Origin: Micrasema longulum
Taxonomy: Eukaryota > Arthropoda > Insecta > Trichoptera > Brachycentridae
NCBI GenBank assembly: GCA_022494885.1
Contig: JAGVSM010000824.1
Coordinates: 124,001 to 188,000 of the forward strand
Direction of reading: 5' to 3'
Length of the DNA: 64,000 bases
Shown here: one piece after another, positions 44,606 through 56,880 of the stretch
Numbering within the stretch: the stretch's first letter is position 1
Layout of the letters: each line of letters starts with the position of its first letter
Made by a program: the position numbers and the translations under genes
The notes under the pieces: model-generated
Seen by the model: the letters and a program-made list of their open reading frames with translations, nothing else
Told to the model about the DNA's origin: nothing
Database searches by the model: none

Positions 44606-46974
44606 GGCCATAATAAATGTTTTTTTTTTTTTATAATAAACTATGCTACCTTTAACAAGATTATTTATTTTTTATTTGTTATAATGCAAAAAATTATTTT
44701 TACGTACCCAAATATAAGTCGTTTTTTTAAATTTATTTTCAAATATAGTTTTTCCAAGTTAAGTGATGCGGAGTAGCCTTTTTTTGAAATTTTATTAATC
44801 AATATATTATATATAATTGGCAGTATAGTTTTATTATTTTTGTAAATAATGTTTCATTTTATGAGATAAATAAATAAAAACAAAGTAAAAATCTTTGCCT
44901 ACGAAAAAAAAGTTCATAATATTTTACATGAGAGCTAAAAACTCAAAAAAATACACATTTAACATGCTGCCCTCGGGATGAAAAGTGAAGTATCTCAGTT
45001 AGACATGTTTTTTAAAAAACGCGGTAAAAGAATTTTTATGTTGTAGTTTCAATAGGCACTATGCATGTCATCACTGTATGCTATATATAAAAAAAAGGAA
45101 AAAATTGAATGTTTTTTTTTGTTTTTAATTAATATTTTAGTTAAAAATGTAAATTAAACTTAAATAAAATTTTCAAGATACTGAAAATCTTGCTACTACT
45201 TCTCGGATCTCTTAGTTTCTGGCGGAATAATAATAATATTTGAGTAATACTTAAATAAAAATCTTTTCTTCGTGATTCCGAATTATTTAATAAAATGCGG
45301 TCGTAAATTCCATTTACTGAAGTCTTCGTCAAGACGCAGCATGTAACGTATAAATTTATAAACAGATAAATTTTAAACAGAAAAATTCCAAAACAAAACG
45401 CAAACAATGACGTTTGGTGTGTGCAAATGTGACCGTCGAATAAAGTTTGTTCGTCAAAACGTCAGTGCTTTCATTATTTACTGTACATAAAAATAATGTT
45501 GAATATACCGTGAAATGAGGAGAGTAGGGCCGTTTTCTTTTTTTAGGTCCAATCGAGATTACATTTTCAAAAGTAATCGAAAAAAGTCCATCGCTAAAGC
45601 AGTTTTTTTAAGGTGTGCTACTATGCATGCTATACGAAATTAGATTTATGGCTGAAACAATAATTTTAAATAAATATAGATTGCTCCATTACTAGGAATT
45701 ATCGACTCTTATAGGATCAATCTAAGAAAATACTAGTTTATTTTAAATCAGTTTACTGCAGCAATTTATTAATATTTTTTTTAAATTATTTTTATGTCAA
45801 CCGTTACATCTTCACTAACATATTGTGGCTATTTAGGCTGTGCCTGTGTTAAACCATAATAATTAACAACAACAAAATATCAACTAAAATAAAATATTTT
45901 ATAATTACAAATGATTCAATTAATAAAAATTGAATCAATAATCTAAAAAAAAGAAATAACTTTAAACACTTCAAATAATAATTACCAAGAAAAAATACCA
46001 GAATTCAAAATAATAATATGGGTAATTCCATGGCAAGTCACGTCACATTTAACATCACGATTGTGTCTTTTTCAATGTTTTTTTTATCAATAAAATGTAT
46101 TTTATCAATATAAATAAATCTTTGTTCTGTATATCACTGCGCGTCAAATATCGATAAAGGAAACATTTTCGGTAAAACAAGTATTCAATTAAGGTAAGCA
46201 AATATTTTTAAAATATTTATTTCGCTTCGGTAACGCACGTTACTACTTTATGCGAAAAGAAGTTATTATAATGTATGCAAATGTATATAGTGCTATAGAG
46301 CTATTTAAACCAAACATGTTATAATAAACATTACCGAAACTTTTAAAGATTCTTGTTTATTTCGATAACATAAATAGAGAAAAATACTGAAAAAAATTCA
46401 AGCAACTCACGTTATATAGTTTTGGTCACTCACGTTACATTATTAAACAAGTCATATATTTCAATAATGGGAATACTAGCATGAGTCATTTAAAAATAAA
46501 ATTTACGGCAAAAGTTCACTGAGCTGAGCCGTTACTTAATAATATACCTTAATTTAATATACCTATGCAGTATGCGGTGCAAAAAGGAGAGAAATATTTC
46601 ATCTTTGACTGAAGCAACTGGACAAAAAAAGGTATGTTTTTTATAGGCTAAGTAATTAGAAATATCAAATATCAACCCACATACGTACATAGACTAAGGT
46701 TTCAAACAAAAAACTTTAAAAAAATATATATCTACACATGGGAAAATACGAGTGCATAAAATGATCGGCTTAAAACAACAAAAGCCAAGTCACGTGACCT
46801 ATAAATGCAAAGATATGTTTTTAAGGTTTTGCATCTCTGTTAAAATCATATATCTGTTATTGATCAAAAATAATCAAATCCAACACAGATGGATTGCAGT
46901 ACAGTATAATCTAATATTTAATAAATTTTGCTTCATATGAACGTATCAATAAGTTTTCATAATATATTTATATA
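44606..46974. other. Gene-free AT-rich stretch
   Basis: No supported gene or repeat. 'actcacgtta' occurs twice at about 46406 and 46429. The frame at 45141-45407 has no recognised relative. Confidence 0.4.
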
Positions 46975-47296
46975 TTATTAAGCTCTCAAGGACAAAAACT
47001 CTTCCAAGAGAGATGTTAAGGACTGGATTTTCCGTAGTGGGAGGGATTTGACTCGGAAACTCATTGATGATTTTCTATATGTTTGAGTTTACTGTTTACC
47101 ATATTAATGTGCCATATATTTGTTTAATTATTATAACTTTTGTGTTTCTAATGCCATATAATATTTGTGATGGTATACTTATGTGTTTGTGTCAACTTAT
47201 AGCTCGTTCCAACTCAACACAAGACTTGTAGTCCGGAGTTGTAACTTATGTCTTAAATAATGTGTAATAAACTGCCTTTAAGTAAATAAATAAAAA
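46975..47296 (+). mobile_element. LINE 3' end, same family as 4.4-5.2 kb
   Basis: The first 110 bases still match the last polymerase codons of the 4.8 kb copy ('gttaaggactggattttccg', 'gggagggatttgac', 'ctcattgatgattt'). The shared 3' UTR follows, ending in 'taaataaataaaaa'. Confidence 0.82.
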
Positions 47297-47456
47297 TTTA
47301 AAAATACTACTTACTATCACTTACATGTGCGTGCTAAGGTATACAAGCGGAAATTGTATGTTTGCTCGGTACACTGATAGGCACTAACACATTAACATGG
47401 GATAGGATTTTTAAACATTCAAATCCACCGTACTTGTCTAGTAAATTGGACATCTC

Positions 47457-47711
47457 AATAATTTTTTGGCTTGGATCTAAAAGGACTTATGTCGTAAATC
47501 GCGAAATTAACGTTTTATGGCGTTTTAATGAGCTGTTTTACGCGTTCGATAGCGAATATTAATTTAAAAAAACATTACCACATACAATTACCACATTTAA
47601 CTTTCATATTTTTTATTACTTTTTATAAATTAACATAGACTCTTTTCAAAATATAAGGGATATTTTTTTTGTCTTACATTGGCCCTTTTAGATCCAAGCC
47701 ACAGAATTATT
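47457..47711. mobile_element. Inverted repeat pair, 29 bp arms 197 bp apart
   Basis: Arms at 47457-47485 and 47683-47711 (core 'tggcttggatctaaaagg') are reverse complements with three differences. The enclosed sequence is non-coding. This fits a small MITE, but the target duplication is not clear. Confidence 0.6.
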
Positions 47712-48789
47712 ACTTTATCTAAGAAACATTAAAAAAAAAATATTTTGTTTTATATTTTTTTAATTTAAAGCGCAGACTTAGTGGTTATTCATTATATAAT
47801 TAAAAATTATATTACAAAACTTTGTTTCCAACAAGTCATCATTTATTTATATACTGTCTGGTTTCTGAGCTACTACGTGCTGGTTGAATTCAGAAAAAAA
47901 AACTCAATTATGCCTTGATAACCGAACACGTAGTGTGTTAGAAACCCTAAGCTAATTAAAATACATGATTTTATAAAAAAAACAATTTGCTTAAAAAAAA
48001 AAATTTAAATAATTACACCGTGTTATTTATACGTAATGTATACATTTTTTAAGTACTTTTCAATGAAGTAGACTTAAATACCCTATATTTTTAAAAACCT
48101 TTTAAATCAAATAGAACCTTTCAGTTAGAAATGACTCCAATGTACTGGCATATTGGAAAATACAAGTTCAATACCCTCCTTGAGTTTCTTGCCTTTATTT
48201 CTCGCCTCTTTATTGACAAATGTAACAGTTTTCCTTAATAGGTGGTACTTAATTTATTTTTATTTTATACGTTTGGTCCAATTTGGTCCAAATCAGTCCA
48301 AACAAATTACATCTGCCTGGGCTCTTTAATTTACTTGGCAAATTTTGAGCAGCTAATGAGGTAATCTCGGCAAACAAAATAATCATTAATATGATGGCCT
48401 AATGGCAACTCTAAGATATCCATAAAAATAAAAAGTACCCATAAACGCAAAAAGATTAAGATGTAATCCTTGGAAAAAACGTGATATTTTATGAAGTACG
48501 ATACAATTGTATGATTAATTACTTATGTATTTAAATATAAAAATAATTTAATTTCGATAAAGTCACTTTAACAACGAATTTTACTGAATACAGAACACTT
48601 TGTGAATAAATACTTCATCTAAACAGACCAACCAAAACAAATGGATTAATAGAGGAATGTTGATATAAAGACAAGTCTTTGGGAGGTGAAAGTGATCACT
48701 TTACATACTATGTGATATTCACCATTCTGCATTAACTAAGTGGTTTCCAAGAATCTTTATTACTTTTGAAACATTTTAACATTTAATTT
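47712..48789. other. Gene-free AT-rich stretch
   Basis: Nothing recognised. 'tttggtccaa' occurs repeatedly around 48272-48304 without further structure. Confidence 0.4.
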
Positions 48790-49095
48790 GTGTCCAGACG
48801 GGTGAAGAATACAGTTTTGTGTGTGAAATAATACCACAGCCCAGGACGAGTGTTTTTCAAAATGTGTCAAGTAAAAATCTTGTAACAGGAAATCGAGTGG
48901 ATTAATCTACCTGTAAGTGTTTTTGATAAAACATTTGTCCTGGATTCGATTCCTGGTAATGTTGACGTAAAATGTTTGTTTTCAAAGTAATTTAAGATGC
49001 GTAAGACTGATCGCCTTGCTTTTTGTAATGGATAATCAAGGTACGCTGCGTTTGATGTTACAATGTAGAGCCATTTGTCATATGATGAATATTAG
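48790..49095 (+). mobile_element. tRNA-derived SINE family C, long form
   Basis: The order is an upstream block 'cagttttgtgtgtgaaataa', then 'ccaggacgagtgtttttcaa', a partial tRNA-like B box ('cctggattcgattcctgg'), then 'gtaagactgatcgccttgct' and 'caaggtacgctgcgtttgat'. The tRNA A-box region is mostly deleted. Confidence 0.72.
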
Positions 49096-50429
49096 TACAT
49101 AATATAGAATGCCGGATCTGCTGATACATCTTCTTGTTTAATATTAAAAACGAGTTCGTTGAAAAAAAACTAATTACACCATGCACGAAAAGTTTTATTG
49201 TAAAAATATTATCCATGATTTATGTCCTACTAGGGAATTATAAATTGCTCGAGAAAACTAAATGTATTCCCGTGTGACTCATATTTTATGTAAAAGTCCT
49301 GATAAAACATTTAAATAATAATCTACTAGTCTTTTTAAAATGTTAACTTTAAGAAATTGTATGAATTATTTGTCTTCTGGGATACATTTCTAATGCGAAC
49401 TGGTTGGTGGAAGAATTTCTCGCCTCTATAGAAAAGAAATACTAGGAAATACGAGTGCGTCTAGAAAGATTAATATATCGGAAGAGATCGTACAAGGAAA
49501 GCTCGTTAAACATATAACATATTATATTTACATACCTCGTGATGATATGTTGATGCGGAAATCCGTCGTATCAGTAAATAGTAGTGCAAGCCAAATCAAG
49601 TCTTACGGACAGCGTACTAAAGCAGGTTTATTGGTTGTGACAAACTGTATTCTTTGAGGAGATTTGTGTTTTTATTGCGACGTGTGTGAAAGATCTCACG
49701 GGATATTCAGAGGTAAAACGGTTCAAGTCATAAATACTAATTTCAAGTAAGAATAAAGTATTTTATACAGAACCATATATTGTTTTTACTTTTTTTTATC
49801 TGTAATATTCTTTTTATCTTCTCGTATTTATATACTTTTTTAATGACATTTTGCCCAGCTGAAAAGCTACACACTCCGATCCAAGCAAGGCAATTCAATT
49901 TTAATACAAAATCATTTACATGTTATTTATTTAATTAATGAAAAATAATAAAATACAAATAAAATAAAAACTTGTTACATACATAATGGATGTACAATTA
50001 TTCTTGACATGTATGAATCTTTTTGCTTATATTTAGTTTTATTTTTTTTAATTATTTTATTTTCATCACCTAGTGTATATGAGGGTATAAAAAGCAAACT
50101 AAGAAATCTCCATAGAAAGAGTTACTGAGATATTTGCGAAAACTTTTTTTTTAAATTATGAGATTTCTAATTCTGCTTCACTAACTCAATGGAGAGTGCT
50201 TAGTTTGCGGTGTGAAGTAATATAATTGGAATTTGTTCATGCAATATTTAGAGACGGTTTTAAATTACGCTATTATTAAAGTTGTATTTTATTAATTAAT
50301 AATGATAAAATTCAATAACTTACACAAGAAGAATGTGGTTAGTTTTAATTAATTAATTTTATTTTTGAGATAAAATATTTATGTACCTACTGTATTTGAT
50401 TGATATTTATTTAACAATAGTTTTAATTT
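49096..50429. other. Gene-free AT-rich stretch
   Basis: No supported feature; 49380-49720 is slightly richer in G+C but no frame or repeat was recognised. Confidence 0.4.
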
Positions 50430-50755
50430 GACAAGAACTGGATTCAACTCCCTAGGAAGCTGTTTATATTAACAACATTTTCAGGCATTGCCTAGTATGC
50501 AGGTGAAATAATTCAATTAGATGAATCTCACTCGCATAAATAAAGGTTTCAGCTCTTTAACTTCACAAACATCAACAGATGAAAGAATTGAAGGAATATA
50601 GATGTTCAAATATAGGCAGAATGGTGAATGTTACACAGTGTGTAAGGTGGCCACTTAAACCAGCCATTGACAGGTCATAAGCCCTGTAGATGCCTAGACT
50701 TCTAAATTACCTTCTCTTAAATGTGCTTCATCTCTGTTGTAATATGTTGATATTT
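50430..50755 (+). mobile_element. MITE family A, fullest copy
   Basis: It runs from 'gacaagaactggattcaact' through 'ttttcaggcattgcctagta', 'ttaacttcacaaacatcaac', the core 'ttacacagtgtgtaaggtgg' and 'ttgacaggtcataagccctg' to 'cttcatctctgttgtaatat'. It is non-coding, about 325 bp, and serves as reference for the other copies. Confidence 0.75.
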
Positions 50756-50814
50756 ATTTACTTTAATAGGGAGTATTATTTCAAAAAATATATTTTCGTT
50801 ATATGTAATTAGTA

Positions 50815-50866
50815 TCTTATCAACACAGGACTTTAGTTCCATAGAGTTGGGTCTTAATAAATGTAA
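50815..50866 (+). mobile_element. Short LINE 3' tail fragment
   Basis: 'atcaacacaggactttagtt' and 'catagagttgggtctt' match the 3' UTR of the 5.1 kb LINE; only about 50 bases remain. Confidence 0.65.
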
Positions 50867-53022
50867 TGGAATCAATTTTTTGAAAAATTAAAGTTGATTA
50901 AATAAATTTTCCATTTGCGTCTGTCCAAAAAGTCTTCGTTTATACTAGAAACAGACCAATGGAACATTTTTTTAAAATCTTCAAATATTCTTGTTAATCT
51001 TTTGCCCTTACCAGAGCAGTCGGGATCACTGTGGTAGGCGGAAAACACTTTGTCAGAATCTGCATTCATTTCTTCTCCATCCTCCAGTTTTTGTGGATGC
51101 TTCTTGGAGATAAATAAATTGCAAAATTGTTGTCACTTAATGAATTCATCTCGTTGGACTCTTTCTATGTCATTAAGATTCTTAGATTAATTTTATGACT
51201 ACTAATTTTGTTATGTTTTTATGTTTTATTTTGCGTTTTTTTTTAATGTTTATTATGTTTGTTTTATTTTTATGTTTGTTATGTTTTTGTGACTTCCGTT
51301 TTATGACTTCCTTTAACCTGACCCCTTAACTCTTGTTTTGGCTGCACAAACCAACACCACCTTGATAACATTATTTTTTTTTATTCTGGAAAAACAAATT
51401 TGTTTTATTATAAAATAAAAATTTGAAATATAACTAAGTCACAACCCTTTGGTAGTTTTGTGAATCTTATGTTCAAAACCCACTACATCACAATTTGATC
51501 TTCATTTTTATTGACAATCCGATGAGTCAATAACACAAAAACGTATCTACAAAAACGCGTTTTTGAGTTAAGTATGAAGAAAGGTTTCGGATTATTGTTT
51601 ATATCTATAAAACAAAGACGTATCTACGTAAATCTATTCTTTAATTAATATCTGACTTCATTAACTGTTTTTGCTATAAAGTAAGAGTAATCTCTTAAAA
51701 AGTTTTTTTCTCGTCTTATTAATATAAGCGAATTCATAGATAAGATTTTGTCATATTTACTTATCGAATTCAGTTACGGCATTTTTAAATTTGCCTCACA
51801 ATTGAAACATTTTTGTTCAAAATAAGAACTCAAATATTTTTATTTAACATAACTTAAATATTCTCAAGTTTTATTCTGAACCAGTCTCGCGTATTCCGCT
51901 CTGGGCTAGGAGAAAGTGTATAGGCTGAATGAAATCGAGTTTACTCGGCCTCATCTGGAGACAAATCCGGTCCACTGAACTGTTTCCTTCTTCTGCAGGT
52001 GAAGAGATGTCATATTCACGCTCTCTTCTCTTAACAAATATCCACACCACTAACAAACGTAGACACACACACACACACTCCTCCTTACTCAACATTTACA
52101 ACACATACATACGGATATTACGTAGATACGTCAGATACACTCAGAATGCCCAGGGGACTTATCTCTAAACTAAACAGAAGTCAACAAAACAGTCAATGTT
52201 ATTTCTGTACCTTTAACGATAAACCACGGGAGTCATATTAAACGAAGTGTTCAGGAAACATTTTATTTTTGTGCAATTTAAGAAACAATTGAGCCTTATG
52301 AGATAATTTCAATCAATAAAAAACTTTCAATGCAAAAAAAAATATTTTATTGAAATCAAAAATACATATTAAAATAGCGTATCTGAGACTTCTGATGTTT
52401 TTTGCGTTAAAGTAAACCTCAGATTTTAATTTCAACTTAAAAGATCATTTTTTATGATAAAAAAGTAGGCTTTGGTATTTTATTCATATATAAAACAACT
52501 TATTGCGATATTTTCGACATTTTTTAATTTAACCGGGAAAAAATGGACTCCTGTGTACATTACAAGGGACTTACGACTCTAAGGTACAGTTTTGTCTCAG
52601 GAAATAGAGAAACACATTAAAACTGTCCCTTTTTCTCAGTCGCATATTTCAAACTACGGTTTCTAAGACAACTTGATAAATGTTGATATGTTTACCGTTG
52701 ATCCGATATTTTTTTTAGGCTTAACCTAAATCGCAGTATTATTTTGTCTTACTCTATCGTCAATGTTCTATTTTTATTCGAACTTTAAACCGATACCATT
52801 TTTTATTTTGTGTAGAACCTGTTAAGATTAAAAGCCAATCAACATGGAGATTAACGTGCTTAAATTTGATGCAGAGTTATTCCCGATTTATCAAAATTTA
52901 CTATAAAAAATAAGGTTTTTTTAACATTGATTAATGGAGTTTAATATTTGTTAGTAAAAATTATTGGTGGGATTTTATTGAAATTAATTATAGAAATAAA
53001 ATACAAGTTGTACATAAACCCA
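50867..53022. other. Gene-free stretch with a small CA repeat
   Basis: A (CA)n run lies at 52062-52079. The overlapping minus-strand frame at 51871-52095 (74 codons, CVCVC from the CA repeat) has no recognised relative. The minus frame at 50872-51069 (65 codons) is also unassigned. T-rich low-complexity sequence occupies 51200-51290. Confidence 0.4.
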
Positions 53023-53115
53023 ATAATTTGAAATAACCAGTGACCAGTTTCATCATTTTGCGACCGGTCTATATGGTATCGCAAAAACCGATTATTCCAA
53101 ATTTGTAGATTAAAA
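53023..53115 (+). repeat. Family G repeat, short copy
   Basis: It has the outer blocks 'aataaccagtgaccagtttc' and 'ccaaatttgtagatta' of the 43.7 kb copy with a reduced middle. Confidence 0.5.
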
Positions 53116-53270
53116 AAAATTTTTTTATGTTATTTTTAATGATTAACCTAATATTTTTTTGAGGCTTGTCAGAAGGTGGAAAAGTGGGGATATGGAAAGA
53201 AGTTTTGGAAAATATACTACAACACCCAAACTAATTGAGAAAAAAACCTTTTCCATTTATTTAGTTTTTT

Positions 53271-53343
53271 GTAACTGGCGAGAATCGAACTCGCGATGCC
53301 AGTTTTACAGTTGGCAGTATAACTAACTGTGCCACAGCGCCTG
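53271..53343 (-). mobile_element. tRNA-derived SINE head (family H) or tRNA pseudogene
   Basis: On the minus strand 'aggcgctgtggcacagttag' is followed about 30 bases later by 'gcgagttcgattctcgcc', a good B box. The predicted acceptor arms do not pair, arguing against a working tRNA. An A-rich stretch follows, as in a SINE. Confidence 0.6.
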
Positions 53344-53354
53344 TTTAAGTATCC

Positions 53355-53765
53355 TTAGTCTATTTTTTCTGTAACATATTAAAGATAGCAGTTAATTTTC
53401 AAATAATGTGTGATTTTTGACTGGTAAAAAGTGAAGCATTTAAATATTACAGTAAAGTCACAAATGTATGTATATCTCATTTCTGTCCAACCTGAAATAA
53501 AACTCAGTTCATCATGCACAGTAGTCCAAGTAATTTAACTATCTTAAATTAAGTTAGTTAAATTACTTAGTCTATTTTTTCTGTAAAAAATTAAGGATAG
53601 CAGTTAATTTTCAAATAATGTGTGATTTTTGACTGGTAGAAAGTGAAGCATTTAAATATTACAGTAAAGTCACAAATGTATGTATATCTCATTTCTGTCC
53701 AACCTGAAATAAAACTCAGTTCATCATGCACAGTAGTCCAAGTAATTTAACTATCTTAAATTAAG
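53355..53765 (+). repeat. Recent tandem duplication, period 212 bp
   Basis: Bases 53355-53553 recur at 53567-53765 with four substitutions in 199 positions. The 13-base joint completes a palindrome: arms 53522-53547 and 53549-53574 pair with three mismatches. It is non-coding. Confidence 0.93.
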
Positions 53766-54244
53766 ATAATACAAAGTATTAGTTTTCTCGGAATAATTTA
53801 AAAAGGGAAGTAATTAAATAAAGATTTATTTCACAGAAATTTTGTCCAAACCAGCAAAACGACCAATTTAGTATTAACCTAAAATATTTAAGCAAATTAA
53901 ACCAGAAGGGCACATTTTTACCGCAGTTTAACATCACAATAGCACAATAAACCCAAAACGATAAGTAAAAGTCATTTTTTTGTTTAAAAGAATTTATTGT
54001 AACAAAACCATGTCCAAAAGGAGTCGATTTGTCATCGTGTAACATACCTTTGTTTGATTTTAAGCGCTGAAAGTGACAAGTTGTGACATACAAAAGCTAA
54101 CCGTTCTAGGAAGGAACCACACATTCGTTTAATTATTTAAGAAGGTACGTGGTGTTTTTGATACAAAAGATTAATAATAATGTGCGTACAAACTTTCATG
54201 GAAATATTATAATCAATTTATGTTAACATTATTATTAAAAGGGG
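53766..54244. other. AT-rich spacer
   Basis: The 104-codon minus-strand frame at 53779-54093 (MYVTTCHFQRLKSNK start) has no recognised family; it could be chance. Confidence 0.35.
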
Positions 54245-54402
54245 TGAATATTTTAAAGGGCCCTGACTGGTAACCTAAATCGTAAAACTGATTACCTTAC
54301 CTTCATTTAACAAACATGATCAAGATACGTTGCGATTGATGTACCAATGTAGTGCATATGCACCATAAGGTCCAGAAAGGGAATGATGATGATGATGACG
54401 CT
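54245..54402 (+). mobile_element. tRNA-derived SINE family C, 3' part with (ATG)n tail
   Basis: 'gtaaaactgattaccttacc', 'catgatcaagatacgttgcg' and 'gtaccaatgtagtgca' match the other copies; it ends in a run of 'atg' units (54384-54399). Confidence 0.75.
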
Positions 54403-55250
54403 GTATAATTTATCAATCTTTAAGCAAATGCTTTTTTATGTACTTATTAAATTTAACTAAACATTGACTTTTTGAAAGCAAGAAGTAAAATTTATCGAAA
54501 TTTAATTTAATAATCTGTTGTTGAGATTTTCTTATATCAAAAAATTTTGAACTAACATAACATGTAAAAAAATAAACTAATATATTCATTATTTTTTTTA
54601 AGGTTTTTTTTTTAAAACTAGCCCTTATTTTAAAACAAATATGGTTTAACAAATTTTTTAATTTTTTTAAAAACTGAAATATATGCACCGATAAACCGCT
54701 TTTTAAACAATTTTTCTAAAACAAAAGTTCAATAATTCGTAAAAACACTGTCTTTTTTTAATTATTAATAACATAAATTAACATTTTCCCATCAATCGTT
54801 TCACAATAAAAGTCTGCACGCTCAACACAACCAACGACAGCTAATAAGTTTAATAATGTTGTGAGAAGCACATTGATAATAGATGATCGTGTTTGTGTAT
54901 TGACCGTCCCTTTCAACACGTCTTCCGCATATTCTATAGAAATTAAATGATAATAAGCCCGCGTTGTGTTGTATGGGGAATGGTTTTAATGACCATTACC
55001 TAACTAAGTGCAATAATGGTGTTGATATGTTAAAATTATTACAAGCGATCGTACAAGCACGAAGGTAGTACCTAGAATAAATAGGTAATTTCAAATACAT
55101 TTTTTGCATACCACGTTACAAATACGATTTTACACTCAGAAAATAAAATTGCTTTTTAAATAACGTTTTTTCTGTATTATTATATTATTCTTATTCATTA
55201 AAATCAGCAATTCCATAAAAACGATATTTTTATTACGATCCGATATTCAT
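54403..55250. other. Gene-free AT-rich stretch
   Basis: Nothing recognised. The minus frame at 54413-54688 is K/F/N-rich low-complexity sequence. Confidence 0.4.
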
Positions 55251-55309
55251 CTCCTTTCTCTTCCTTAATCTCTCCTCCTTTTTTTTCCCCTCTTTTTTCC
55301 TTTTTCCCA
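55251..55309 (+). repeat. 59-base pyrimidine tract
   Basis: Almost only C and T, with 3-4 purines. It could form triplex DNA or be a decayed CT microsatellite. Confidence 0.85.
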
Positions 55310-55754
55310 TTAAGCAATGATTTCGATTTAAGGTAATTTATAAACAAGTACGTTTATTTCAATTTTTTAAAATCTTTAGCTTATTAACCTTTTTTTTCTA
55401 TTGAATATATTTTGTAACTTGAATTATAAAAATAAAACTTTTATTTTATTAGTTGGTTGGAAGAAATTGCGATTTGGCAATAAGCCCACCAATGTACAAA
55501 TAAAATTATGTGCAAAAAGTTAAATAAATAATCATTATTATCATTACTTATTTTCAGCTAAAATCAAAGATTAACTATTTTTTCTGTGTAAAGTTAAAAA
55601 TAACAATTTAATGTTATGCTAATAATTAAAAAACATAATAATCTTTACATAAAACAGTAAAATATAACGAAAAATTCCTCCCGATTGAGGTATTGGGTGC
55701 TCAGACATTAGTATTTATTAATATAAAAATTAGAGAACACAGAAACAATAAAGT

Positions 55755-55830
55755 TCAATATATTACAACAGAAATGAAGAAGATTTTATAGAAGGGAATC
55801 CAGTTCTTGTCTATAAAAGTTTGGACAACT
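55755..55830 (-). mobile_element. MITE family A, internally deleted copy
   Basis: On the minus strand the left end 'gacaagaactggattccctt' is joined directly to the right end 'cttcatttctgttgtaatat', with about 270 bases of the core missing relative to 50.43 kb. Confidence 0.6.
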
Positions 55831-56735
55831 TAAAAGTACCGTAAATATAGTTTGAAATAAACATATTAGTTTTTACAAAATAAAAAAAAACACAACGTAA
55901 TGCAATATCAAACAAATTTAAACAAAATAAAAATATAATTTGCTTAAAATCAGGCACAAAGAATATTTTTTAGATATTTTTGACTAAAACTGTTATGATT
56001 TTCCAAAAACAATTAAATATTTACCCACCTACTTTTCTGTAGTATTTTAACTTTATGCGTATGTATTTGAATTTAGATATAAAAATAATTTTGAAAAAAA
56101 TTAAAAAACATTTTTTTCGATACAAATTTATCAGACCTGCATAATATTGTCTTGTTATACCATGAAACTCTTGAATTTTAATTTTGTACTTGTCATGTAC
56201 TTGTAAAAGTCCCCTGGGCGCATATTATAAATAAATAAATAAAACGAAAAAATTATCTAAAGCAATAGCATTAAAAAAATATTATTGACTACAACCTTCA
56301 TTGACGAAATGCTTTTCAATGCTCTAATAGCGGAAAGAAAAAAATGTTTTCATTACTGATATCATAACCAACCTGTTTATTATGTATTTTTTTACGTTAT
56401 TTGCTAAGCTCAATTAACCAATGATACGAGGTAATTAACCATAAACGTAACTAAGTTGACCTGTTGCCTCATCGGAGAAAGCAAGAAGAAATGTTTAGAT
56501 GATCATTATTATGTATTGAAAATTTGTTCAGTGCTCAAACTTTTAATATATCAACTTCAAATATGATTTGTGTATTAAATATAATTTCAAAATTTTATTG
56601 ATACTTAGATTATTTTATTTTTGTTCGAACTACATTAAGGTTGAAAAATTCATATTAAATTCTTTTACATCGTATTTTTTTTGAACCAGCGTAAAGTTAA
56701 ATTCTAAAAGACTTATTTAAGAAAAAGATTTTTAT
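55831..56735. other. AT-rich stretch with a possible LINE tail
   Basis: 56150-56245 ends 'ataaataaataaataaaa' after 'cttgtaaaagtcccctgggc', reminiscent of a LINE 3' UTR, but no codons confirm it. Nothing else recognised. Confidence 0.35.
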
Positions 56736-56880
56736 AGTCGGGTTGTGGTCCTGTGGCTAGTGTCTCGGACTTACGGACCAATGGTCCGTGGTTCGAATAC
56801 CACTCTACTCCAACTTTTTTTCCATTTTCTAATAGTGAGTCATTTACAACTCTTTGAAAATAGCCATAAAAATTAAATAT
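56736..56880 (+). mobile_element. tRNA-derived SINE family B (best copy)
   Basis: 'gggttgtggtcctgtggcta' with a usable A box, then 'ggtccgtggttcgaatacca', the B box, then 'ctctactcca' and a T-rich body that matches 16.49 kb ('gtgagtcatttacaactctt'). Confidence 0.8.

Noticed and set aside
51871..52095. Possible secreted peptide (74 codons, minus strand)
   Set aside because: The CVCVC part is the translated CA repeat; composition and lack of relatives point to chance.
53271..53343. Functional tRNA gene on the minus strand
   Set aside because: The B box is good but the acceptor arms do not pair and an A-rich SINE-like tail follows.
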